DNA of 49,146 nt from an uncultured marine group I thaumarchaeote. Its GTDB lineage: Archaea; Thermoproteota; Nitrososphaeria; Nitrososphaerales; Nitrosopumilaceae. Shown piece after piece: positions 34,318-41,652 of this stretch (position 1 is its first letter; each line of letters opens with the position of its first letter). The DNA lies in NCBI GenBank assembly GCA_902606965.1, contig CACLIK010000004.1:1-49146 (forward strand), written 5' to 3'. The notes under the pieces were generated by a model that was not told where the DNA came from, made no database searches, and worked only from the letters and a program-made list of their open reading frames with translations. Both the position numbers and the translations under genes were made by a program.

Positions 34318-35304
34318 CTAATTTTTCCAAGGCGTTGGATCTAATATTTCAGGTGGAAGATTTTTCCATAGTTCTTCGTGATCTAGATACCATTTCACAG
34401 TTTTTTCAATGCCTTCTTCAAAGCTAATTTTTGGTTTCCATCCTAATTCTTTGGAAATTTTCTTTGAACTCATACTATATCTAAAGTCATGACCAGGTCT
34501 GTCTTCTACATATTCAATCAAATCCTCCGACATTCCCATAATACCTAATATCGTCTTTACAATTGTGATGTTATTAATTTCATTATTACCAGAAATATTA
34601 TACGACTGTCCAGATTTACCATCTAAAAGTGATGACATAATTCCATCGCAGTGATCACCAACATGAATCCAATCTCTGATATTTTTACCCTTTCCATAAA
34701 TTGGAATTTTTTGTTTTTGTCTTGCTAAAATAATTGCTTTAGGAATCAGTTTCTCAGGAAATTGTCTTGGACCATAATTATTAGTACATCTAGTAATTAT
34801 TACATCAGAATCATATGTAACAGAATATGAATTTATTAGAAGTTCAGCTGCTGCCTTAGTTGCAGCATATGGACTAGATGGGTTAAATTTTGATTCTTCA
34901 GTAGCTGTATCAGATGATAAACTACCAAATACTTCATCAGTCGAAATTTGTATCATACGTTTTTTTTGTTTAGTTACTATATCGAGAATAGTAAATGCAC
35001 CTCTAATATTAGATACTAGAAATGGATTTGCATCACTTATACTACGATCAACAAAAGATTCTGCGGCAAAATTTACAACTGCATCACATTTAGTGATGAT
35101 TTTTTCCATAACTGGTTTGTTTGTAATATTCGCTTTTACAAATTCATATTTTTTATTATCCTGAATTTCAGATAAATTAGCTTTGTTTGAACCATATAAT
35201 TCTGCATCCACATTAATTATCTCAAAATCATTTGATTCCTTTAACAAGTTTGAAATAAAATTACTTCCAATAAACCCAAGTCCACCAGTAACAAGTAATT
35301 TCAT
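34318..35304 (-). CDS. rmlB: dTDP-glucose 4,6-dehydratase
   Basis: Converts dTDP-glucose to dTDP-4-keto-6-deoxyglucose. It is a textbook RmlB: TGGLGFIGSN at residues 6-15, NFAAESFVDRSI, the triad in STDEVFG (Thr122, Asp123, Glu124), YAATK (Tyr146, Lys150), RCTNNYGPRQFPEKLIP, and RDWIHVGDHC. Full length at 328 aa, ATG start. It leads the rmlB-rmlA-GT2 run. No RmlD is visible in the window, so the end product need not be rhamnose. Confidence 0.95.
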   Translation of the reverse strand: MKLLVTGGLGFIGSNFISNLLKESNDFEIINVDAELYGSNKANLSEIQDNKKYEFVKANITNKPVMEKIITKCDAVVNFAAESFVDRSISDANPFLVSNIRGAFTILDIVTKQKKRMIQISTDEVFGSLSSDTATEESKFNPSSPYAATKAAAELLINSYSVTYDSDVIITRCTNNYGPRQFPEKLIPKAIILARQKQKIPIYGKGKNIRDWIHVGDHCDGIMSSLLDGKSGQSYNISGNNEINNITIVKTILGIMGMSEDLIEYVEDRPGHDFRYSMSSKKISKELGWKPKISFEEGIEKTVKWYLDHEELWKNLPPEILDPTPWKN

Positions 35305-35401
35305 ACAATCACAATTTTTCCAAACCTAATAAAATATTGTATATTTTAGTAAGTACCTTTGAATCCAAACTTTTATTGGCTAAAATCATTGGTTTTTTTA
35401 A

Positions 35402-35863
35402 GTGGAGAACAAAAATTTTTCTGTATGGGATTTAGAAAAGCATGAAACCAAAGATATCATAGATTCTCACATCAACGGCGAATTAACAGTAATTTGGAGG
35501 GATTGGGATAATCTTATCAAAAATCATCCCAAAATGGTTTATGTAAACTCTGTAAATCCAGAAGAAATTAAGGGTCCACATATTCATAAAAACAGAACTA
35601 CTTATTTTTCCTGCATTAATGGCACTGTAGTTTTGGTTATTCAAGATAATGATGGAAAATTTCATGAGATAAAAGCTGATTCAGATAAACCAAGTTTAAT
35701 TGAGGTATCAAATGGAATAGCGGCAGCAATTGTAAATCCTACAGCAGATGTTGCGCAAGTATTAGTTTTAGCTGACATTGCGTGGAAACCAAATGATAAC
35801 GAAATGCAGAATGTTTCATTCAACAATTACGATTGGAATAAGTGGAAAAAAATTAACAGTTAG
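35402..35863 (+). CDS. RmlC-like cupin, dTDP-4-keto-6-deoxysugar epimerase/isomerase candidate
   Basis: A 153-aa single-domain cupin. VIWRDWDNLIKNHPKMVYVNSV leads into GPHIHKNRTTYFSCINGTVVLVI (about residues 59-81), which holds the first cupin motif with paired histidines, then DIAWKPNDNEMQN near the C-terminus, a phrase shared with dTDP-4-dehydrorhamnose 3,5-epimerase-like and WxcM-type proteins. It could be a 3,5-epimerase or a 3,4-ketoisomerase working on the RmlB product; sequence alone does not decide. GTG start. It is divergent from rmlB with a 97-nt promoter gap. Confidence 0.75.
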   Translation: MENKNFSVWDLEKHETKDIIDSHINGELTVIWRDWDNLIKNHPKMVYVNSVNPEEIKGPHIHKNRTTYFSCINGTVVLVIQDNDGKFHEIKADSDKPSLIEVSNGIAAAIVNPTADVAQVLVLADIAWKPNDNEMQNVSFNNYDWNKWKKINS

Positions 35864-35879
35864 ACGTGTTTTTAAAGAC

Positions 35880-37766
35880 ATGAATAAAAATTCTGAATCT
35901 ATAATTTTATTTGATTCCATATCAAATTTGGCTGATTTAGCTAAAATGAGTAATAAAAATGCGTCAAAAATTATATCTTTTGATTATGACACACATAAAG
36001 CACTGAATGATAAAAAAATTAATCATGAAACTTCAGATAGATATCTATCCAAAAATGATCTAACAACTATACAAAAAACTGCATATTCTATTTCAGAATG
36101 GTATAACTCTGATATAATTTCAAAAGATATTTCCTATAATGGTGTAAATCTTGGCTCTTTGGTCAAGGCTGAATTAATTAACATTCTTGTAAATTATATA
36201 AAAAAATTCTTTGAGTTATACAAAATTTCAAACCAATTTACTAATTGTACTTTCATTGGTTCTCAGACATGTTGTAAAATTATGGAAAATTTTTCAAAAA
36301 AAATTATCGAATTCAAAAATTCAAACGCAGAAAATTTTCAGTTACATCCTTTAGATTCTCTTAAAACACCAATGAAAATAAGAATAAAAAATCATTCACT
36401 AGAATTTGGAATTTCAAACAATTTATTCAAAAAATTGAAAAGTATTTCTGAAAAATCTTCAAAATTTTTGTTATCACAAAACAATTCCATTGGAGAAACC
36501 TCTAAAAATATTCTTATTATTGAATTTGATCCAATAAAGTATCAATCCTTTTTTGAACGAATGCCCAGTTCTAACTTAAATTTTTTATTATATAATCGAC
36601 GTAGACCAGCAATATGGAATCTCCAAAGTTATGATCTGATAAAAAAATCTGGCTGCCTGATTCAAAATAAAAATTCACTCTCGAATTCTAATCTAAGCGA
36701 GATAATTGCAAATGGAAAATCTCAATTTGAAGAAAAAATTCCAAATTTATTTTTAAAAGAAAGTTTTTTCAAATCATTTTTCTCTATAGAGGGAATTTCA
36801 TTCTGGTCAAGTTTCAAAGAATATTTTCAGGAATATTTCAGAAAAAGGGCACTTGAATTCATTGAAGAAGTTGAGCTTACAAAAAAATTGATGAAACAAC
36901 ATACTTTCTCATCAATTTTGATTCTATCGGAGGTTGGTCCAAATGAAAGAATTGTTCTACAATTGGCTCGTCAAGAGCATATTCCCGTCTGTTTGGTACA
37001 ACACGGGATAAACTATGATACAAAAGAAAGTTATGATATGAATGCAGCCAAAGGAGCTCTTCCACTAGAATCTGATTATTTTCTTTGTTGGGGAAAAACA
37101 GGTGCAAAATTTTCTCAAAGCATGGGTATCAATTCAGAAAAAATTCATGTCACTGGTTCACCAATTTTTGATAAACTTCAATTTGATGAACAAAATTCCT
37201 TCAAAAATGATTATGTATTGCTTGCTACATCTGGACCTACCAAAGAACACGCTTCTGATTTAACTGTAGAAATAATTGAAAAATATATGGACGCTATAAA
37301 AAAAATTTGCCAACTTGTGAGCAAAAATAATAAAAAATTGATTATCAAAATACACCCATCCCCAGATGAATTAGATCCTTCCTTTATCACAAAACAATTT
37401 AATTCTCAAATTAAGGTAATTAAAGAAGGAAATATTTCCCCATTGATCAAATCATGTGCTCTTATGATTGTGATTGGTTTTACTTCACCTATTTTGGATG
37501 CACATATTTTGAAAAAACCTGTAATTTCACTTACTGTAAAAGATAATGGTTGGGGTATTGCAACTGCTTTAAAAAATAAATCATGCCTTATCACTGACTT
37601 TGACAAACTTGAAGATAGTCTAAATAATGTATTAAACAATGAACACACTAAAAACGAATTAATGCAAAATGGGACAAAATCATCTAACGAATATTTATCT
37701 CACCAGAATAATGGATCTACTAAATTAATTGAGTTTTTGGAAGAGTTGGTGAAACAAACTGAATGA
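35880..37766 (+). CDS. Large GT-B transferase, CDP-glycerol/capsule-polymerase-like (628 aa)
   Basis: Start set at ATG 35880, 16 nt after the cupin stop; a longer frame from 35778 overlaps that gene. The N-terminal 330 residues are charged and not recognisable. From about 345 there is a GT-B domain: LILSEVGPNERIVLQLA, VCLVQHGINYD, FLCWGKTGAKF, VTGSPIFDKL, LATSGPTKEH, IKIHPSPDE and VIGFTSPILDAHILKKPVISL. That is the layout of capsule and CDP-glycerol-type transferases. It is followed by the SpsF-like gene. Substrate unknown; might transfer a nonulosonic or polyol-phosphate unit. Confidence 0.65.
   Translation: MNKNSESIILFDSISNLADLAKMSNKNASKIISFDYDTHKALNDKKINHETSDRYLSKNDLTTIQKTAYSISEWYNSDIISKDISYNGVNLGSLVKAELINILVNYIKKFFELYKISNQFTNCTFIGSQTCCKIMENFSKKIIEFKNSNAENFQLHPLDSLKTPMKIRIKNHSLEFGISNNLFKKLKSISEKSSKFLLSQNNSIGETSKNILIIEFDPIKYQSFFERMPSSNLNFLLYNRRRPAIWNLQSYDLIKKSGCLIQNKNSLSNSNLSEIIANGKSQFEEKIPNLFLKESFFKSFFSIEGISFWSSFKEYFQEYFRKRALEFIEEVELTKKLMKQHTFSSILILSEVGPNERIVLQLARQEHIPVCLVQHGINYDTKESYDMNAAKGALPLESDYFLCWGKTGAKFSQSMGINSEKIHVTGSPIFDKLQFDEQNSFKNDYVLLATSGPTKEHASDLTVEIIEKYMDAIKKICQLVSKNNKKLIIKIHPSPDELDPSFITKQFNSQIKVIKEGNISPLIKSCALMIVIGFTSPILDAHILKKPVISLTVKDNGWGIATALKNKSCLITDFDKLEDSLNNVLNNEHTKNELMQNGTKSSNEYLSHQNNGSTKLIEFLEELVKQTE
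37748..37752 (+). promoter_or_regulatory. Shine-Dalgarno-like GGTGA before a CTG start
   Basis: GGTGA inside the end of the GT-B gene lies 6 nt before an in-frame CTG (37759), the spacing used in archaea. It supports initiation upstream of the first ATG of the SpsF-like gene. Confidence 0.4.
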
Positions 37767-38583
37767 TGATAGAATAGATTGCATAATACAAGCAAGGATG
37801 GGATCCTCTAGGTTACCTGGTAAAGTTATGAGTAAAGCAGATAATGAAAATACTGTTTTAGATTATCTCATTAACCAATTAAGACATTCTAAGCTTATTA
37901 AGAAAATAATCATTGCTACAACCACAAACAAACAGGATGATCTAATAGTAGAATCTGCTAAAAAAAATCAGGTTGAATTTTTTCGTGGGGAGGAGAATGA
38001 TGTATTGGACAGATACTATCAGTGCGCAAAAAAATTTTCGTTAACAGATATTCTACGAATAACATCAGATGATCCACTTGTTGATCCTACAATAATAGAT
38101 GATCTAATTAGAAATTATCAGAAAACTAATTGTGATCTTGTATCTATAGAAACTAGTGTAGAAAATAACATAAACAGTGATAGATCTAAAAATTTATCCG
38201 GATATCCATATCCTATAGGATTAAACGCACAGATTTTCTCATTCATTGCATTAGAAAAAACATGGAATGATGCAAAGTTGCCTTCTGAACGTGAACATGT
38301 TTCACCATACATGATGAAAAATTCAGATGAATTTAGACAATTTCATCTAAGGAATCCAATCAAAATACCTCCACTTAGATTAACAATTGATAAGAAAGAG
38401 GATTTAGAATTATTTAGAAATATAATATCTAAAATTTCTGAACGTCCAATACTATTACATCATATTTTAGAACTTTATAGTAATGAGCCTAAGCTCTTTG
38501 AAACCAATATTCACATAGATCCATTAGAGGGATACAATAAATCAATTAAATATGATGAAGAATTTTCAGATAAAAAATACTAG
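37759..38583 (+). CDS. SpsF/NeuA-like cytidylyltransferase, apparent CTG start
   Basis: Activates a nonulosonic-type acid or related sugar as a nucleotide derivative. The family opens with a strand and loop IxCIIQARMGSxRLPGK. Here that whole sequence is present in frame (codons from 37774), but the first ATG (37798) lies inside it, at the Met of ARMGSSRLPGK, and would delete the first strand. The only start-like codon upstream after the in-frame stop at 37750 is CTG 37759, preceded by GGTGA and overlapping the previous stop by 8 nt. RITSDDPLVDP near residue 105 is the metal site. Converges on the NeuB-like gene. Confidence 0.78.
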   Translation: MNDDRIDCIIQARMGSSRLPGKVMSKADNENTVLDYLINQLRHSKLIKKIIIATTTNKQDDLIVESAKKNQVEFFRGEENDVLDRYYQCAKKFSLTDILRITSDDPLVDPTIIDDLIRNYQKTNCDLVSIETSVENNINSDRSKNLSGYPYPIGLNAQIFSFIALEKTWNDAKLPSEREHVSPYMMKNSDEFRQFHLRNPIKIPPLRLTIDKKEDLELFRNIISKISERPILLHHILELYSNEPKLFETNIHIDPLEGYNKSIKYDEEFSDKKY

Positions 38584-39311
38584 AATTTCATTTTTTCTAT
38601 ATTTCTAATATGGCGTACAAGTTGTTTAAATTCATCTATATCAATTGACGACGATGCATCAGGTCCTTTTGAATTCTTTAATTTTACGTGCTTTTCAATA
38701 ATTATATTTTTTGCATTTTTTTGTTTTTTTAATATGGAAAAAATAATTGGAGCAATTATACCTAGAGTATGATCAGAAAATCCATCATAGTCAATTACTT
38801 TTTTCCAGTTTATTTTTTCGAATGGTGTTGGATACTCAGAAATACAATAACAAAATATGATGTTGTTTTTTGCAAATAATTTTTTAATTTTTTCTTTATT
38901 ACCCCCCATTCCCATACTAATAATCACTGGCTTTTTTGTCAATGATTTTTTTTTCAATGTTTCACGTGAAAAGGGGTCTTTAAATAAACATGTTCTAGAT
39001 GCAATTTTATATTTTTTAACATTCAATGATTCCAAGAAATCAACAGCTTCTGGATAAAAAGCACTGGCAAAGAATTCTATTCCGTGTTTATCAGAATATT
39101 CTTTGATTTTACGAGCCTTATCAAACGTCAGTTCAGATTTTTTAATATTTTCCCAATTTGGATGTGTTGTATTATAAAGATCCTTAGCCCTCCATATCTG
39201 AAATTTAACAGCATCTGCACCAACCTGTTTGCATTCAGAAACAATTTTTTTAGCCTTAGTTACACTTCCTTCCCAATTAGAACCAATCTCCGCTATAATC
39301 TTTATTTTCAT
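38580..39311 (-). CDS. NeuB/SpsE-type nonulosonic acid synthase, short form
   Basis: A 243-aa barrel enzyme of the sialic-acid-synthase family, which condenses PEP with an N-acylated amino sugar. IIAEIGSNWEGSVTKAK near residue 5, GADAVKFQIW near 31, FFASAFYPEAVDFLESL, YKIASRT, VIISMGMGG, YPTPFEKINWKK, DGFSDHTLGI and IIEKHVKL are in family order. The C-terminal SAF (antifreeze-like) domain of full NeuB proteins (about 350 aa) is absent. The stop overlaps the SpsF-like stop by 4 nt, linking the two convergently. Substrate unknown. Confidence 0.82.
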   Translation of the reverse strand: MKIKIIAEIGSNWEGSVTKAKKIVSECKQVGADAVKFQIWRAKDLYNTTHPNWENIKKSELTFDKARKIKEYSDKHGIEFFASAFYPEAVDFLESLNVKKYKIASRTCLFKDPFSRETLKKKSLTKKPVIISMGMGGNKEKIKKLFAKNNIIFCYCISEYPTPFEKINWKKVIDYDGFSDHTLGIIAPIIFSILKKQKNAKNIIIEKHVKLKNSKGPDASSSIDIDEFKQLVRHIRNIEKMKF

Positions 39312-39367
39312 TAATACTAGAATTTATTCACAAGATTTATTCTTTAAGAAGTATTAAAAGTGATAAA

Positions 39368-39790
39368 TTGTCCAGACACGAGTCATTAACTAAATTAAAA
39401 CCTGTTTCCAAATCGGACTATCGTTTTTTATATGATCTGCTGAAGGAACGCAACCCACGAGCAAATATTTCTCATAAAAAGATGCCAACTTACCGTCAAC
39501 ATGTATCGTTTATCTCTTCGAAACCTTATTCAAAATGGTATGTAATATTATATGATACATCAAAAGTAGGTTCGCTTTATTTATCAAAACAAAACGAAAT
39601 CGGAATTTGGTTTATAGATGACTCATTTCATGATAAACTTGCAAATTACGCAGTTAAACAATTGATAAAAAAAAATCCCAGAAAACGTTATTTGGCAAAT
39701 GTTAGTCCGCTTAACAAAAAATTACAGAGCTTTTTTGTTAATATTGGATTTACGCAGGTAGATCTAAGTTATGAATTGATGTCAGACTGA
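39368..39790 (+). CDS. GNAT-family acetyltransferase (degenerate), paralogue of 39769
   Basis: A 140-aa GNAT-like protein. It shares LKERNPRANISHKKMPTY, HVSFISSKPYSKWYVI and the C-terminal PLNKKLQSFFVNIGF with the convergent gene, but lacks the clear QGxGxG/A-type acetyl-CoA loop: the region reads HDKLANYAVKQLI. It may have lost activity or bind another cofactor. TTG start. Such N-acetyltransferases (PseH/SpsD-like) acetylate the 4-amino group in nonulosonic-acid routes, which fits its neighbours. Confidence 0.62.
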   Translation: MSRHESLTKLKPVSKSDYRFLYDLLKERNPRANISHKKMPTYRQHVSFISSKPYSKWYVILYDTSKVGSLYLSKQNEIGIWFIDDSFHDKLANYAVKQLIKKNPRKRYLANVSPLNKKLQSFFVNIGFTQVDLSYELMSD

Positions 39791-40236
39791 TTATCAAGTT
39801 CGTATAAAAGATAGTTAGGATATGTGATTGTTAATTTAAAACCTAATTTTTCAATCAAATATATTGCTGGCTTATTTTTTGGATTTATTGTTGCAACATA
39901 TTTAGATCTTTCATGCATCTGTTTTAATTTTGTAAAAGCTGGAATAACAAATCCAACTCCTTGATATTCTTTTTTGATCCACCATCCTACTTGATTTTTC
40001 AAATGTTTATCTTGAAAATTATTAATATAGATATGGCCAATTTTACGCGAATCAACTAGAATAATATACCATGCATCGTACGGTTTCGACATTACAAATT
40101 TGACATGCTCTTCAAATGTAGGCATTGTTTTATGAAATATAGTCATAGTCTCATCTCTCTCTTTTAGCATATTGTATAGAAATTCTAAATCATCATTCGA
40201 AACAGCCCTTAATTCAACAAGATCTTTTATGCCCAT
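39769..40236 (-). CDS. GNAT-family N-acetyltransferase, PseH/SpsD-like
   Basis: A 155-aa GNAT. After VELRAVSNDDLEFLYNML it has SKPYDAWYIILVDSRKIGHIYI, then GWWIKKEYQGVGFVIPAF, where YQGVGF is the acetyl-CoA pyrophosphate loop, and INPKNKPAIYLIEKLGF near the C-terminus, the typical GNAT end motif. It likely acetylates an amino sugar precursor of a nonulosonic acid. ATG start. Its last 22 nt overlap those of the plus-strand paralogue at 39368. Confidence 0.78.
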   Translation of the reverse strand: MGIKDLVELRAVSNDDLEFLYNMLKERDETMTIFHKTMPTFEEHVKFVMSKPYDAWYIILVDSRKIGHIYINNFQDKHLKNQVGWWIKKEYQGVGFVIPAFTKLKQMHERSKYVATINPKNKPAIYLIEKLGFKLTITYPNYLLYELDNQSDINS

Positions 40237-40423
40237 TAATACACCTTCAAAGTCTAAAATCTTCTTTTTTGTTTTCTAAAAAACCTTACGTGTAAAAGAT
40301 AGTAATTTTTAGTGACTTGTGGAATTATTTCTTAGTACCCCTTATAGATTTTGTAGTCATTGTTTCAAATGTGATTAAAAATTAACAAGTATAACTATCA
40401 ATACAGGAAAAATTTGAAATAAT

Positions 40424-41596
40424 ATGAATGAAAACAAAAAAGACGAAGATCAGACAAATCCTGAGAAAAAATTATTTGAGAATAAAGGATTAGCATTCAT
40501 TGGTTCAGCTGATATCGTCGGCATGATTATAACTGGAATTTTTTGGCTGACCATTGCTACTTTCTTAGAAGTAGAAGAGTTTGGCCAAATTCATTATTTT
40601 ATTGCAATCGCTGGTATTGCATATATTTTTGCATTAATAGGAACACAAAACACTATCACAGTTTATGCAGCAAAAAAAGTAAATATTGTATCTACACTAT
40701 TTCTTTTCTCTCTCGTAGCAGGATCCATATCAACCTTAGTTGTTTTTTTAATTACAAATGAATTTCATATTGGTTTTCTTTTGTTGGGATTTTTAGTAAA
40801 CGATTTATCATTAGGTTATATACTTGGGAAAAAAATATTTAAAAATTACTCGAAATATGTTTTAGTACAAAAAATTCTAACATTCCTTTTAGGTTTTGGA
40901 CTTTATTTTGCTCTTGGTCCAGAGGGAATAATATTAGCATTAGCATTATCATACATTCATTTTTTCGTTTTAATATACAAAGGATTGAAAAGTTCACCGA
41001 TGAATTTTTCAGCCATAAAACCTCATGCTGGTTTTATAATTAATAATTATGTAACAAGTATTTTTGGAGGTTTAAGAACAAATGTCGATAAGTTAATAAT
41101 TTTACCACTTCTTGGATTAACATTATTAGGTAATTTTGCATTAGCAATACAATTTTACATGATTCTTCAAATTGTTCCTTCTTTAGTTTTTAAATATACT
41201 CTGACACATGATGCAAGTAAAATTCCTACCAGGAAAGTAAAACTATGGACACTAGTATTTGCCATTATAAGTTGTATTTCAACTATAGTTTTGTCTCCGC
41301 ACATTATCCCAGTATTTTTTCCTAAATTCTTTGAGGTTGTTATAGCTATCCAGATCTTAAGTATTTGTATAATTCCTGATACAATAGCAAATATATTTTA
41401 TAAATCAAAACTTTTGGGATCAGAAAAAAGTAAAAACCCATTAATTGCAACCATAATTACAGTTGTAGTTACTGCACTTGGAATTATTATTTTGGGACCA
41501 ATGTATGGTATTATTGGTGTTTCATTTTCTTTCGTTTTAGCATCACTTGGACAATTTACATACTTATTTTTTACAAATAGGGAAGTCAAAACATGA
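40424..41596 (+). CDS. Wzx-type oligosaccharide flippase (MOP/polysaccharide transport family)
   Basis: A 390-aa integral membrane protein with about 10-12 helices after a charged cytoplasmic N-terminus of 28 residues. The polar helix 1 (FIGSADIVGMIITGIFWL), ATFLEVEEFGQIHYFIAIAG and the helix 7 region YVTSIFGGLRTNVDKLIILPLLG (Arg, Asp, Lys) match the polysaccharide-exporter family. It would move lipid-linked oligosaccharide across the membrane. ATG start. The 187-nt gap before it holds no gene that I can see; promoter elements there are unclear. Confidence 0.83.
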   Translation: MNENKKDEDQTNPEKKLFENKGLAFIGSADIVGMIITGIFWLTIATFLEVEEFGQIHYFIAIAGIAYIFALIGTQNTITVYAAKKVNIVSTLFLFSLVAGSISTLVVFLITNEFHIGFLLLGFLVNDLSLGYILGKKIFKNYSKYVLVQKILTFLLGFGLYFALGPEGIILALALSYIHFFVLIYKGLKSSPMNFSAIKPHAGFIINNYVTSIFGGLRTNVDKLIILPLLGLTLLGNFALAIQFYMILQIVPSLVFKYTLTHDASKIPTRKVKLWTLVFAIISCISTIVLSPHIIPVFFPKFFEVVIAIQILSICIIPDTIANIFYKSKLLGSEKSKNPLIATIITVVVTALGIIILGPMYGIIGVSFSFVLASLGQFTYLFFTNREVKT

Positions 41597-41616
41597 TTAA
41601 TAGAAATTAGTAATAC

Positions 41617-41629
41617 TAAAAATATTTAT
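41617..41629 (+). promoter_or_regulatory. TATA-like region for the gene at 41653
   Basis: AAAAATATTTATT is centred about 29 nt before the GTG start at 41653, in the 56-nt gap after the flippase gene. Candidate archaeal promoter. Confidence 0.35.
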
Positions 41630-41652
41630 TGTGATTATTCAATGATTGAAAA

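Noticed and set aside
35778-35879. N-terminal extension of the large GT-B gene into the cupin gene
   Set aside because: Would be an out-of-frame overlap of about 86 nt with a conserved cupin end; ATG 35880 is the natural start.
40237-40423. Possible small RNA or tRNA in the longest intergenic gap
   Set aside because: No cloverleaf, no GC-rich stem and no T-loop sequence that I could find; it looks like plain AT-rich spacer.
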